Shown: positions 41,802 to 51,720 of the stretch, piece after piece | How the letters are laid out: each line of letters opens with the position of its first letter | How positions within the stretch are numbered: the stretch's first letter is position 1 | Origin: Candidatus Poribacteria bacterium | Lineage (GTDB): Bacteria > Poribacteria > WGA-4E > WGA-3G | Direction of reading: 5' to 3' | NCBI GenBank assembly: GCA_028821605.1 | Contig: JAPPFM010000018.1 | Span: 1 to 64,000 of the forward strand | DNA length: 64,000 nucleotides | Notes under the pieces: generated by a model | Database searches by the model: none | The model's input: the letters and a program-made list of their open reading frames with translations, nothing else | Told to the model about the DNA's origin: nothing | Position numbers and translations under genes: made by a program

Positions 41802-44459
41802 TCAAGTTTTCAATTGTTGTCGGACGATTTCACTGGCTGTTGCAATTGCTGGCTCCACTTTGCTCGGATCTTTACCGCCGCCTTGGGCGAGTTCAGGGCG
41901 ACCTCCACCACGACCATCTGCCAACTGGGTTAATTCGGAGACGATTTTACCCGCATTCAAACCGCGGTCCTTCACGAGGTCTGCGGTTACGCCGACCACA
42001 AAAGCCACCTCGTTCCCCGTTACAGCGGCAAGGGCGACGACACCAGATTCTAAACGGGTTTTGAGTTCATCAACAAGCCGCCGCAATCCGTTCCTATCCG
42101 TATCTGCTACGAGCGATGCCACGACCCGTACATCTTCAACAAGCGTCGCACCTTCAACGAGGGTGCTGACGTTGGCGAGCGCGTGCTGGCTTTTGAGTTG
42201 TTGGAGCTGCTGTTCCAATTCTCGTTGTTCCTGAAGCAATCGTTCGATCCGTTCGGACAAAGCTGCTTTGGGCGTTTTCAGCAGATTCGCCACGTTGGCG
42301 AGTAACGCAGTATCCTTTTGGACGGTTGTTACGGCTGTGGTACCGGTCAGTGCCTCGACTCGTCGGACACCTGCAGCGATACTGCTTTCGCTCATCAGTT
42401 TCACAAAGCCGAGTTCGCCAGTTGCCTGAACGTGGGTCCCTCCACAGAGTTCAACGCTATATTCACCAGCCTGCACGACACGCACAATATCCCCATATTT
42501 GTCTCCGAAGAAGGCTAAGGCACCTTTCTCTTTTGCCGCATCCAACGACATTTCACTGATAGACAGCGCGTCATTTTCACGAATTTTTTCGTTGACGAAT
42601 TCTTCAATGTCCTGCATCTGTTCCGGTGAAACAGCTTCATAGTGTGAGAAGTCAAACCGCAGTCTACCGGCTTCAACGAGTGAACCTGCTTGTCCAACGT
42701 GTGTTCCAAGAACGTGCCGCAATCCGCTGTGCAGAAGGTGTGTCGCTGTGTGGCTCACTGCAACGGCACTTCGGTGCGAAGTGTCAATTTTTGCTTGCAC
42801 TGTAGTATAGGGTGTGATTTCACCTTCAATCACCTGACACTTATGGGCAACCAGGTCCGCGGAAGGTTTGAGTGTGTCTTGGACAGCCAACTTCGCGTCT
42901 TGACTTTCAATTGTGCCGATATCACCGACCTGTCCACCCGATTCGCCGTAGAAAGGCGTTCGATTAAGGAGCACAAACACCTCGTCTCCCTGCTGTGCAC
43001 TGCCTATCGACTCAGCATCCGCAATTAAAGCGACGATTTCTGCTTCAATGTTGTTTTGTGTGTAGCCGACAAATTCCGTCTTACCGTGCTCTTTAAGGAC
43101 TTCGGCGTAAATAGAAATCTCTTCGTCTTTGGTGCCACCTCTCGCCTCCCATGCTGCTCGCCCACGCGAGCGTTGCGCCTCCATACTCTGTTCAAACCCA
43201 GCATCGTCAACGGTGAATCCACGTTCCCGGGCGAGCATCTCTGTCAGGTCAAGGGGGAAACCGAAGGTATCATATAACTCAAATGCCCGTTTTCCATCGA
43301 GTTGTGTGCTCTTTTTTTCTGTGAGTGTTTCAAATGATTGATCAAGCAGTTCGAGTCCGCGTTCGATTGTTTGATGAAAGCGGTGTTCTTCGCCCTGAAT
43401 CGTGCGGGTAATAAACTCGCGACGCGGTAAGACATCGGGAAATACATCGCCGAGCAGGTCGATAACGTTGTCAACGAGCCGATAGATGAAGGCTTCGTTC
43501 ATCTGTAATTTCTTACCGTAAAGCACGGCACGTCGTAAGATTCGGCGGATAACGTAGCCTCGCCCCTCATTGGACGGCATAACACCGTCGCCGATAGCGA
43601 AAGTTAAACATCGGATATGATCGGCGATAACTCGGTGTGGTAGACCGCGTTCATCATCAAAATAGGCGGTGTCTGTTATGTCGGCAATTGTCGTCAGAAG
43701 CGGTGTAAACAGGTCTGTTTTGTAGTTTGAATCGACACCTTGCAATATAGAGGTAATCCGCTCAAAGCCCATACCTGTATCTACGTGTGTCGCTGGCAGC
43801 GGTTCAAGCGCACCGCTTTCGTTCCGATTGTATTGAATAAACACCAGATTCCAGATTTCTCGGAACCGATCGCTGATGTTCGGACCGGTGTTCGGGTCGT
43901 TCGCGGTTTCAGGATAGGCTTCAACACCCATATCAACAAAAAGTTCGCTGCAGGGTCCGCAAGGGCCCGTCTCTCCCATTTCCCAAAAATTGTCCTTATC
44001 GCAGCGACTGATACGCGAGAGCGGGATATCTGTCTCTTGGAGCCAAAGTTTCTCTGCTTCGTCATCTTCAAGATAGACTGTTGCCCAGAGACGTTCCTTT
44101 GGAATCTGCCAAAGTTCGGTCACCAATTCCCAGGCAAAGGCGATGGCTTCCTGTTTGTAATAGTCGCCGAACGACCAGTTTCCGAGCATCTCGAAGAAGG
44201 TATGATGGCTTGGGGAATGACCGACCTCTTCAAGATCGTTGTGTTTACCGCTGACCCGCAGACATTTTTGTGTGTCAACGGCACGCGTATACTCCCGCTG
44301 TCCGATGCCGAGAAATACATCTTTGAATTGGTTCATCCCCGCGTTGGTGAATAACAGCGTCGGGTCATCTGCTGGTATCAAGGATGCACTCGGTACGACT
44401 GCGTGTCCGTTTTTACGGAAGTATTCTAAAAAACTGGCTCTGATTTCATCTGATGTCAT
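41802..44459 (-). CDS. alaS: Alanine-tRNA ligase
   Basis: AlaRS charges tRNA-Ala and edits mischarged Ser or Gly. The 885-residue protein has the catalytic core (RASFLEYFRKNGHAVVPSASLIPADDPTLLFTNAGMNQFKDVFLG is broken into motif pieces at residues 9-50), HTATHLLHSGLRHVLGTHVGQAGS (editing-domain HxxxH), CGGTHVQATGELG (C/H of the editing site) and the C-Ala domain. Length fits the family (about 870-880). It follows recX by 115 nt; a clear promoter lies in that gap. Confidence 0.97.
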   Translation of the reverse strand: MTSDEIRASFLEYFRKNGHAVVPSASLIPADDPTLLFTNAGMNQFKDVFLGIGQREYTRAVDTQKCLRVSGKHNDLEEVGHSPSHHTFFEMLGNWSFGDYYKQEAIAFAWELVTELWQIPKERLWATVYLEDDEAEKLWLQETDIPLSRISRCDKDNFWEMGETGPCGPCSELFVDMGVEAYPETANDPNTGPNISDRFREIWNLVFIQYNRNESGALEPLPATHVDTGMGFERITSILQGVDSNYKTDLFTPLLTTIADITDTAYFDDERGLPHRVIADHIRCLTFAIGDGVMPSNEGRGYVIRRILRRAVLYGKKLQMNEAFIYRLVDNVIDLLGDVFPDVLPRREFITRTIQGEEHRFHQTIERGLELLDQSFETLTEKKSTQLDGKRAFELYDTFGFPLDLTEMLARERGFTVDDAGFEQSMEAQRSRGRAAWEARGGTKDEEISIYAEVLKEHGKTEFVGYTQNNIEAEIVALIADAESIGSAQQGDEVFVLLNRTPFYGESGGQVGDIGTIESQDAKLAVQDTLKPSADLVAHKCQVIEGEITPYTTVQAKIDTSHRSAVAVSHTATHLLHSGLRHVLGTHVGQAGSLVEAGRLRFDFSHYEAVSPEQMQDIEEFVNEKIRENDALSISEMSLDAAKEKGALAFFGDKYGDIVRVVQAGEYSVELCGGTHVQATGELGFVKLMSESSIAAGVRRVEALTGTTAVTTVQKDTALLANVANLLKTPKAALSERIERLLQEQRELEQQLQQLKSQHALANVSTLVEGATLVEDVRVVASLVADTDRNGLRRLVDELKTRLESGVVALAAVTGNEVAFVVGVTADLVKDRGLNAGKIVSELTQLADGRGGGRPELAQGGGKDPSKVEPAIATASEIVRQQLKT

Positions 44460-44491
44460 TATGTGGATCCTCTCCTGTTTATCCTGTTCCT

Positions 44492-44520
44492 ATTATAGTG
44501 TATTCTTGCTGAGAAGTCAA
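44492..44520 (-). promoter_or_regulatory. Sigma70 promoter for alaS
   Basis: On the minus strand TTGACT (44515-44520) and TATAAT (44492-44497) are exactly 17 bp apart, 33 nt upstream of the alaS ATG. It is one of the best promoter matches in the window. Confidence 0.75.
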
Positions 44521-44574
44521 GAGAAAATGGCGGACAAAAACTTCAGTGTTTGAGGAATTATATCGACTTCATCT

Positions 44575-45255
44575 TTAAAAAATTTGCTCAAGTACTTGTC
44601 GAACGGTTTCTGATTTGAACCCGCGTCGTGCCAAAAACCCGTGTAATCGACGTTTGGCAACATGAACCGGTAGCCGCTGATACTGCTTCATCCGTTTTTG
44701 GGCGATTTCAAGTGCGACTTTCGTTTCGTCTTCGGTTTCTACTTTCGCTACAACTTGCTCTGCTGTTTCTCGGTCGATGCCTTTGTCAATGAGTTCATGC
44801 TTAAGCAGCGTTTTTCCGCGCGGATTCGATTTTTGCCTGCGAGTTATCCAATTCTCTGCGTATTTCCTGTCGCGAATATGTCCTGAACGAATCAACTCTT
44901 CAATGGATGTCGCAATTGCTTTGGTTGAGAAGCCTTCTCGTTGAAGCCGTTGTTCCATCTCATTTTTGGTGTAAATTTTTGACTTTGCTGCGGGACGAGA
45001 ATGCTCTGATTCATCTGCTGTGGCATTGTCTTTTTCTTCACGAATTAACCTGAGCGCGTAGTTTTTCGCACGCATTACTTCATCCGCTGCAATTAACTTT
45101 TCGATAGTCTCGGCTTCAATTTCTAAGCCGATGCGTAAGCCAAATTTTTCAATTAAGGATGCGTGAACTACAACAAACGGAGAGCCGTTCAGAAAGAGTT
45201 GTTGATGTGATGGCAATTCGGGTGCTGCCTGAATATTGGTGATTTTCTGTTTCAT
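44575..45255 (-). CDS. recX: RecX regulatory protein
   Basis: RecX binds RecA filaments and inhibits their extension. The 226-residue protein has the RecX triple-helix repeat pattern: ALRLIREEKDN, TKNEMEQRLQREGFSTKAIATSIEELIRSGHIRDRKYAENWI, KSNPRGKTLLKHELIDKGIDRETAEQVV and VAKRRLHGFLARRGFKSETVRQVL. A longer N-terminal part (about 60 residues) precedes the repeats. recA itself is not in the window, although recX-alaS adjacency is common near recA. A heptad repeat element lies upstream (45273-45418). Confidence 0.87.
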   Translation of the reverse strand: MKQKITNIQAAPELPSHQQLFLNGSPFVVVHASLIEKFGLRIGLEIEAETIEKLIAADEVMRAKNYALRLIREEKDNATADESEHSRPAAKSKIYTKNEMEQRLQREGFSTKAIATSIEELIRSGHIRDRKYAENWITRRQKSNPRGKTLLKHELIDKGIDRETAEQVVAKVETEDETKVALEIAQKRMKQYQRLPVHVAKRRLHGFLARRGFKSETVRQVLEQIF

Positions 45256-45272
45256 AGTGGCTCTCGACTTTC

Positions 45273-45418
45273 GGAAACTATCAGCCGTCAGCGGTCAGAA
45301 ACCTGAACGACGCTGAATGCCTATACGGCTCAACGAATAGGGGCTGTGGCGGTTAACATTTCTGCTACTGCCACAGGTTCCCTCTTTGCCGAAAGCCGAC
45401 TGCTTACGGCTATTCGTC
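45273..45418. repeat. Heptad inverted-repeat element
   Basis: TATCAGCCGTCAGCGGTCAG near the left end and GAAAGCCGACTGCTTACGG near the right end are imperfect inverted copies of the 7-bp motif family. The element fills the gap between recX and the ThuA gene. Confidence 0.55.
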
Positions 45419-46050
45419 TATTCGCCGCCGTTGCTACCTGCCCAGAGGGCACCGCGTTCTAAGAGCGTTCCGAACATCTCATGCTGGCACGCCGAAGGAT
45501 CATGGCCGAGCGCGAGGTAGAAAACTTTACCTTCGCCCCAGTTCTTTGTCCATGCCACTGGTGCCGCAGCACCTTTCCATAATGCTGATGCAAGTATATG
45601 GTTTCGGGGATCATAATCAAGGATATACTGTTCATCTGTTACGACGAACTCGTCAAGTCCTTGTGTAATTTCGTGCTCACTGTCGACAATACTGACTTGA
45701 TAGTCGCGGTAGCGTGGGTGTGTAACGAAATAGCCACCTACCATTGAGCGATACTCGGGACACCCGCGAAACGAATCTGCTGCAGAGTGCACACCAACAT
45801 ATCCCTTCCCTGAAGCGACATGGTTGAGTAAGCCGTTCTTCTGTGCGTCCGAAATCTCACCGACCGTGTAATAGAAAACGATGAGATCATACGGATCTAA
45901 ATTTGGTGAGACAAGGGCATCCAAGTCTTCCTCGACTCTGGTAATCTCAAATTCATCTCGCTGTGAGAGCACATTCACGATTTCGTCACTGCAGCCTTTC
46001 CAATCGTGGATCGCTCCACCTGCGAAAACGAGTGTGTTAATTTTTGCCAT
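45418..46050 (-). CDS. ThuA domain-containing protein
   Basis: The 210-residue protein has the ThuA fold pattern: LVFAGGAIHDWKGCSDEIVNVL, DLIVFYYTVGEIS, GKGYVGVHSAADSFRGCPEYRSMVGGYFVTHP, and VFYLALGHDPSACQHEMFGTLLERGALWA. ThuA-family proteins relate to trehalose and sugar utilisation; the exact reaction is not established. GGAGGC lies near the ATG. A TATAAT on the minus strand lies about 35 nt upstream, without a clear -35. Confidence 0.88.
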   Translation of the reverse strand: MAKINTLVFAGGAIHDWKGCSDEIVNVLSQRDEFEITRVEEDLDALVSPNLDPYDLIVFYYTVGEISDAQKNGLLNHVASGKGYVGVHSAADSFRGCPEYRSMVGGYFVTHPRYRDYQVSIVDSEHEITQGLDEFVVTDEQYILDYDPRNHILASALWKGAAAPVAWTKNWGEGKVFYLALGHDPSACQHEMFGTLLERGALWAGSNGGE

Positions 46051-46296
46051 TCGTTAGCCTCCTTCTTATATAGTATCGCTATTATACCACGCGCGCAGAA
46101 ATACGGGTAACTTTTTTCTCGTAAGCTGGAACTGGGCATCCGTAAATATTTTGTCAAAAATTTAGATTGGATGGGTGGAAGGATGGAAGTCTGATGGATG
46201 GATTTGCATAGCAAGGTGTCTTGTGATATAATGATAGCAGATATCAGAACATCTGCTGCGGTAGGTGGATGTGGTCACATTTGTGAAGGGTTTTTT

Positions 46297-48501
46297 ATGA
46301 AGTTTCGGTTCCGGATATTGTCTACTAACAAACGGCGACAACGAGATGTGAGAAATTTCGGTCTGTTGCTACTGCTCATCGGTTTTTGTTTGCATGATCC
46401 AGGTCATAGTTCCCTCAAATATCTTGGCGTTCTTATGTTGCTGTGGAGCGGGATGTCATGGTTGGTACAGAAAGCGTGGTCTGCGGGTTGGTTCCAAGAT
46501 GCTGCTTGGGTTCATCTGATCGCCCTCGTTGTTTTGATTTTCGTAGATGTCCAAGTTGGGCGCATCCTGCGCGTCGCCGAGACTGCTGTTGTCAATTTTT
46601 CAGAGCAGATGCTACAGAAAGGATTGTCTGAGCCACCTGAAAAGCGCGAACCGATTGCAAAGTTTGAGCATGGAGATGCCATTCGTTCGATAGCGTTTTC
46701 ACCTATTGATGCTTCCGTTTTGGTAAGTGCTGGTGGTGATACGATAAAACTCTGGAATCGAGACACGCCCGACACGCCAGAGGTCCTTCGCTTTGAACGT
46801 TACACAGATGGCGTTAGTTCCGTTGCTTTTTCGTCAGATGGTGAACGCCTTGCTGCAGTGGGTGATGAAGGTATAACGTTGTGGAGTGTTCCTGAGAAAC
46901 GCTTTATTGATGTTTTTGGTGATGATACGGCTACCGTTGCCTTTTCACCGGATGGACGGCGAATAGCGGGAGCCGCTTGGGACCTAAATCTGTGGGACAT
47001 CACAGACAGCAGCTTCAGGAAGGTAGGACTCTTCAAGCACCGCACGCATGACGCGTTTGTGCAAGGGATCGCCTTTTCATTGGATGGGAAATGGCTTGTC
47101 TCTGGGGACTCTCAAGGCGAATTAAAGGTCTGGGACGTTCAAAATGAGCGGGCGGCTATTCCACACCTGAAAGGCGGAAAATCATCAATTCGTTCCGTTA
47201 AGTTTTCTCCTGACGAAACTAACCGTATCCTTGCCAGCGCAGGACCTGATGGCGATGTTCTATTGTGGCGCACAGCGGATTGGCAAATCAGTCACAGGAT
47301 TTCAACAGGAACCGTATTGGATCTCGCCTTCTCACCTGATGGAAACACACTCGCCAGCGTAGGCTGGGATACAGTAGACTTCTGGGCGGTAGAAAATGGC
47401 GCGCCTATCATCTCATTGAAAGAAAGAGCAAGATCCATTGCTTTCTCACCGAACGGGAATACGTTTGCCACCGGTGGGACAGATGGTTTTCTACGTATCT
47501 GGGACGTTTCTCAATCCGTGATCCCACAGCAATTAGCGATGCAAGATGCCGTCCGAATTATTTACTTTCTTCCTAAGGGGTCTCGCCCACAGCTGAATAT
47601 ACAGGCAAAAATTGATAAAATAATCAGGAAGGTGCAGCACTTTTACGCAGAGCAGATAGAAGACCACCGATTGGATAGAAGATCCTTTACTTTTGAAACC
47701 GATGAAAGCGGTGAAGCGCGAGTGTATCTGGTAAAGGGTAAATTTACCGCTGCGTACTATTTGGAGAAGACACTCGCAAGAGTTGAGGACGAAATAGAGA
47801 CGCATTTTGATCTTTCGAGAAACGTCCACTTTGTTGTTGTAGAACTCGGCAGCAAAAGAATTGAAGAGAATGTCTGCGGTCAAGGTCGAGTCAATTTGAT
47901 TTGGGGTGGTGGAGAATTATGGCAGGCAAAGTCGGGATTGGCGTGTATCCCCACCTTTAAAAATTGCTTTGATTGGCAGACCGCTGCACACGAACTTGGA
48001 CACGCTTTTGGCTTAGATCACGATTTTCGGAATGATAATTATCTTATGTCTTATGGTAGAGGGTCAAAACGGCTGTCTCAATGTGCTGCACACTGGCTGT
48101 CTCAAACGCGTTTTTTTAAATCCAACCAACGGTTCTTTGATAAGCCCGCCACAATTGAGATGGAACACGCTCCGCCGGATGCTCAATTTGAAATTACCGA
48201 TGCCGACGGCATCCATCAAATCCAACTGCTTGTTGCCCCAACAAGTGAAGTGCCTCCTGCGGGTTACGAAGTGAGTGCGGATGAGGAGAAGAACAAGGAC
48301 AACTGGAAGAAGTATAAAGAAGACAAGGGACTCATGTTACACAGCCACTATAGGTTGGATGGAGAAGAGCAGAAAGTTGTTGGGTTACCAGATGTCCAAA
48401 CCGAGAAAGTCGAAATTCAGATGATTGATGTGCATGGCAATATCACTTGGCGGAGATTCGACCTCGACGAAAATTCAGAGCAGCCACCCGAAAACCCTTA
48501 G
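46297..48501 (+). CDS. Membrane-anchored WD40 propeller fused to a metzincin-like zinc protease
   Basis: The 734-residue protein has two N-terminal TMs (FGLLLLLIGFCLH and WVHLIALVVLIFVDV within residues 15-90). A WD40 propeller of about seven blades follows (IRSIAFSPIDASVLVSAGGDTIKLW, VKFSPDETNRILASAGPDGDVLLW, IAFSPNGNTFATGGTDGFLRIWDVS). Then comes a zincin domain with TAAHELGHAFGLDHD near residues 565-576, and a Met-turn (NYLMSYG) about 10 residues after it. The HExxHxxGxxHD pattern is that of metzincins. GAAGGG lies before the ATG at 46297; the longer frame from 46198 is rejected. It may cleave proteins recruited by the propeller; that is inference. Confidence 0.8.
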   Translation: MKFRFRILSTNKRRQRDVRNFGLLLLLIGFCLHDPGHSSLKYLGVLMLLWSGMSWLVQKAWSAGWFQDAAWVHLIALVVLIFVDVQVGRILRVAETAVVNFSEQMLQKGLSEPPEKREPIAKFEHGDAIRSIAFSPIDASVLVSAGGDTIKLWNRDTPDTPEVLRFERYTDGVSSVAFSSDGERLAAVGDEGITLWSVPEKRFIDVFGDDTATVAFSPDGRRIAGAAWDLNLWDITDSSFRKVGLFKHRTHDAFVQGIAFSLDGKWLVSGDSQGELKVWDVQNERAAIPHLKGGKSSIRSVKFSPDETNRILASAGPDGDVLLWRTADWQISHRISTGTVLDLAFSPDGNTLASVGWDTVDFWAVENGAPIISLKERARSIAFSPNGNTFATGGTDGFLRIWDVSQSVIPQQLAMQDAVRIIYFLPKGSRPQLNIQAKIDKIIRKVQHFYAEQIEDHRLDRRSFTFETDESGEARVYLVKGKFTAAYYLEKTLARVEDEIETHFDLSRNVHFVVVELGSKRIEENVCGQGRVNLIWGGGELWQAKSGLACIPTFKNCFDWQTAAHELGHAFGLDHDFRNDNYLMSYGRGSKRLSQCAAHWLSQTRFFKSNQRFFDKPATIEMEHAPPDAQFEITDADGIHQIQLLVAPTSEVPPAGYEVSADEEKNKDNWKKYKEDKGLMLHSHYRLDGEEQKVVGLPDVQTEKVEIQMIDVHGNITWRRFDLDENSEQPPENP

Positions 48502-48522
48502 TTTTCACGGAAAAGGAACCAC

Positions 48523-49035
48523 ATGTCAAAAAAAATCGCTATTTTTCCCGCGAGTTTTGACCCAGTCACCAATGGGCATGTTGACCTCATTAATCGGATT
48601 TGCAACCTTGATATTTTCGATGAACTCGTTGTTGCCATCGGTGTTAATCCTGCCAAACCGGCGCGTTTCACACTTGAGGAACGCATTGAGATGCTTGAAA
48701 TTGTCATTGGTCCGTATCCGCAAGCCACGATTGATCGTTATACCGGATTGACAGTGGATTACGCGCAGAAACGCGGCGCGTGCGCAATCGTCCGTGGGCT
48801 ACGCGAAGTCTCCGATTTTGAATGGGAATTCAAGATGGCACGAATGAATCAGCAGATCGCGCCGGATATTGATACGTTCTTTATGATGGCAAATACAAAG
48901 TACGCGCATATCAGTTCAACCCTCGTGATGGAGGTCGTGGAGATGGCGCAGCGAAAGTTAAGCGAAGAGAAATTGAAAGAGATGGTGCCGGAAATCGTCG
49001 TCGAATTTATTAAAAAGAAATTTGAGGTGTTGTAA
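48523..49035 (+). CDS. coaD: Phosphopantetheine adenylyltransferase
   Basis: CoaD makes dephospho-CoA from 4'-phosphopantetheine and ATP, the fourth step of CoA synthesis. The 170-residue protein has the adenylyltransferase start AIFPASFDPVTNGHVDLINR (TxGH), GVNPAKPARFTLEER, GLREVSDFEWEFKMARMN and the ISST loop (YAHISSTLVMEVVEM). It follows the WD40-zincin gene by 21 nt, so it may share its transcript. A heptad repeat element lies downstream. Confidence 0.96.
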   Translation: MSKKIAIFPASFDPVTNGHVDLINRICNLDIFDELVVAIGVNPAKPARFTLEERIEMLEIVIGPYPQATIDRYTGLTVDYAQKRGACAIVRGLREVSDFEWEFKMARMNQQIAPDIDTFFMMANTKYAHISSTLVMEVVEMAQRKLSEEKLKEMVPEIVVEFIKKKFEVL

Positions 49036-49198
49036 ATGGTTGTCAGTCATCATGCTTCGCAGTGAGAATAGTTTTCAGTTAAGAGGTTACCTTAAAAATA
49101 GGGACAATTATCTTGAACTTGGTGTACTCCAAGAGCACTTAAATTGTTACCAAAAATCTCTTAACCGATAACTGATGACCGATAACTGACAACTATTA
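49032..49198. repeat. Long heptad inverted-repeat hairpin element
   Basis: Left arm GGTTGTCAGTCATC and right arm GATGACCGATAACTGACAAC (ending near 49195) pair imperfectly, and inner arms TTAAGAGG and CCTCTTAA-like (TCTCTTAACC) also pair. The element fills the gap between coaD and the convergent TonB receptor gene and could form a long cruciform or terminator-like stem. Confidence 0.65.
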
Positions 49199-51562
49199 AA
49201 ACCGATTGTCCAGGGTTAGGCTCACATTGAAACCTGGGGCGTTTACACCAGTACCGTGTGGTCGATACCGCTGGTCGAGCAGGTTTTCAAGTGATAATGT
49301 CATACGTGTATAGTCGAAGAGTTTGACCCCGCCGCGGACGTTGAGTGTCCACCATCCGGGTGTTCCAGCATCTACTGCATAGCCGTTGGAATCAAATTCA
49401 ACTTCCGCCGGATCGCGCGTTTTTCCCTGCATCCGCGGGTCGCGGATATCGCTCCGGTTCAACCGCCTCTGTTCCGCTGCACCGCGCACATAGAGTGTCA
49501 CCCAAAACTGTGTATCCAAGGGTTCCCATTGAACTCCAACGATTCCGTTCAACGGAGGTTCTCTACGAACGCGTGCTTCCCAAGGTTTCTCAGGATCCGG
49601 TGCTTTGCCATTAATCTTGAGGACTTCCCCACGTATCAATGCAGCATTCCCAAAGACTGACCAAGCCGGAAGAACTGGGATGAGTCCGGCTACTTCAACC
49701 CCTTGATATTGTGCTTCATCAACGTTATCAAACACGAGTACATCAATACTCTCGTATTCTTTAATCAGGTCTTGGTGGAGTTGCGGTAGTGTTTCACCGG
49801 CGTAAGCCTCTTGGACGGGTCTACGTGCAACTAAACCGCTGACTCGGCTGTGGAATAGTATTAAGTCACCACGGAAATAGGAGTGTTTCGCCTTGAGTCC
49901 GCCCTCAACCGTCCACGAAGTCTCCGGTCTAAGATCGGGACTCGGTGCTGTGACACCTTCATTGGTGACCTCCACTGCGGTTGTGTCATTTAAAGACGGG
50001 GCACGAAACGCTGTTCCAAAACTGCTTACAAAGTTCAGGGAGTCTGTCAAACCGACTACCACTCCGGCACTTCCTGTCAAACTGCTGTCGAATTTGTTGA
50101 ATTCGTCGAAACTCTTATCTCGGATGGAGAGGTCCGCATTGGTTTGATAAAAAGTTGCACGACCACCGAGTGTCAATTCAACACGCTCGTGTAGTGTAAT
50201 TTCATCTTGTAAATATAGACTCGCGTCCCAGAACTGAGAGCCATTAATGAAACGCCCAAGGTTCTCGTCAACCGTTTCTTTTCCTTTATCATCTGTTTTG
50301 ACGGTACGACTCTGTATCATATCCAAGTAGAATTCAGCACCGCCGAGCAAACGTTGCCGAGGAAGGATTGAGCTGACCGCTTGTGCGCTCAAGCCTATGG
50401 TGTTAACAGTATCGTATCGCTGCCGTCGAGACGTTGCGCCGCGTACTACCTCGTTTCGTCCCTCTTTTTGGCGGTGATAGGAGGCTGTCAGACGAAACGT
50501 GTCAACGCTTCCTTCTACTGGGGTTACTAAGTAATTAGCATAAATGAGATCACGGTTTTGCGGTTCAAAAAAGAATTCATCGAACTCCTGCGGTGCGATC
50601 TTATCATACCGCGGCGTTTGGGGCTGTCGCCACATCTGATAAGCAACATTAAGAGTGCTGTTGTTGTTGAATTGATATGCAATTTTCGCGTCGGCATCAT
50701 AAGCACTCCAACCCAGCGGTCCTTCATTGTCAATGAGCCATCTCCCAGGGATGTTATCTTTTGACAATTTACGAATCTCATCATAGTCATAGAACTTCAC
50801 ACCTTTTGGTATTTCATCTACTATTTCAAACTTCCGATTTTTGTAGTGGAGATCATACCCGCTGCCAGGGTTCATATCCCCATAGAATCGCACGCCACCA
50901 CCAGCGACGAATCCGAACCGTCCTTTGTTGCCTGTTACCTCTAACTTGGCGAGTCGTTCCTGTGTGGCAGTCGTATAGCGAGCAAGGAGTCGTGGGTGTA
51001 TATCCCAGGTCTGCTGCGCTGGGTTGAGCGGTACGGCTTTCGTGAAGAAACTGATAACGCCCCCCATCGCGCCGCTGCCATATAGCATAGAACTTGAACC
51101 GAGTAAAACCTCGGCGCGCTCCAACATGTCTGGTGCGATGGTTGCTGTGTACTGATTTGGCCCCGAGCGAAATGTCGAATTGTTGAGACGAACCCAGTCG
51201 ACCTGTATCAACGTTTGGTAGCCAGTTAGACCCCGGAGTAACGGGGAGCCTTGTCCAACTGTCGTCTGCTGTGCGCTAACGCCGACCGAATCACGAAGCA
51301 AATTGGACGCGATATCTGCGTTGTTCCGTTCCAACTGTTTTAGATTGAGAACTGTAATAGCGTTAGGTGTCTTGAACGGATCTTTCACAGCACGTGTGGC
51401 AGTCACAGTCACCTCTGGCACCTCCACAACTTTCTCCTCCACAACTTTTTTATTGGCTTTTTCGTCAGAATCTTTTTTCGCGTTCGTACTTGGAATCCAG
51501 CTCACTAACAAACCGAAACTTATAAGGAATATAAGAAAAAAAAGATAAAGCGATTTTTTCAT
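49196..51562 (-). CDS. TonB-dependent outer-membrane receptor
   Basis: The 788-residue protein has a signal peptide (MKKSLYLFFLIFLISFGLLVSWIPSTNA). A TonB-box-like region and plug follow (VPEVTVTATRAVKDPF, LLRDSVGVSAQQTTVGQGSPLLRG, LLGSSSMLYGSGAMGGVISFFTK). A 22-strand beta-barrel pattern runs to a terminal aromatic (FNVSLTLDNRF). It imports iron chelates, cobalamin, sugars or other large nutrients across the outer membrane using TonB energy. A sigma54-like element lies upstream. The next gene is divergent. Confidence 0.94.
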   Translation of the reverse strand: MKKSLYLFFLIFLISFGLLVSWIPSTNAKKDSDEKANKKVVEEKVVEVPEVTVTATRAVKDPFKTPNAITVLNLKQLERNNADIASNLLRDSVGVSAQQTTVGQGSPLLRGLTGYQTLIQVDWVRLNNSTFRSGPNQYTATIAPDMLERAEVLLGSSSMLYGSGAMGGVISFFTKAVPLNPAQQTWDIHPRLLARYTTATQERLAKLEVTGNKGRFGFVAGGGVRFYGDMNPGSGYDLHYKNRKFEIVDEIPKGVKFYDYDEIRKLSKDNIPGRWLIDNEGPLGWSAYDADAKIAYQFNNNSTLNVAYQMWRQPQTPRYDKIAPQEFDEFFFEPQNRDLIYANYLVTPVEGSVDTFRLTASYHRQKEGRNEVVRGATSRRQRYDTVNTIGLSAQAVSSILPRQRLLGGAEFYLDMIQSRTVKTDDKGKETVDENLGRFINGSQFWDASLYLQDEITLHERVELTLGGRATFYQTNADLSIRDKSFDEFNKFDSSLTGSAGVVVGLTDSLNFVSSFGTAFRAPSLNDTTAVEVTNEGVTAPSPDLRPETSWTVEGGLKAKHSYFRGDLILFHSRVSGLVARRPVQEAYAGETLPQLHQDLIKEYESIDVLVFDNVDEAQYQGVEVAGLIPVLPAWSVFGNAALIRGEVLKINGKAPDPEKPWEARVRREPPLNGIVGVQWEPLDTQFWVTLYVRGAAEQRRLNRSDIRDPRMQGKTRDPAEVEFDSNGYAVDAGTPGWWTLNVRGGVKLFDYTRMTLSLENLLDQRYRPHGTGVNAPGFNVSLTLDNRF

Positions 51563-51642
51563 GATGGTATGCTCCTTTGAATTTCACTTTTGTAGGTTTC
51601 ATGCAGGCATTCTATACCATCTGTAACCTATGAAGTGTATCT

Positions 51643-51659
51643 ATGCAAATTGTATGCCA
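51643..51659 (-). promoter_or_regulatory. Candidate sigma54 (-24/-12) promoter for the TonB receptor
   Basis: On the minus strand TGGCATACAATTTGCAT matches TGGCAC-N5-TTGCW, with GG and GC separated by 10 bp. It lies about 80 nt upstream of the receptor ATG. No activator gene is nearby. Confidence 0.5.
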
Positions 51660-51720
51660 CTTGCAAATTGGCATGAAATCGGTAAGTTTCAATCTATTTT
51701 GGACACAATTTATGCTATGG

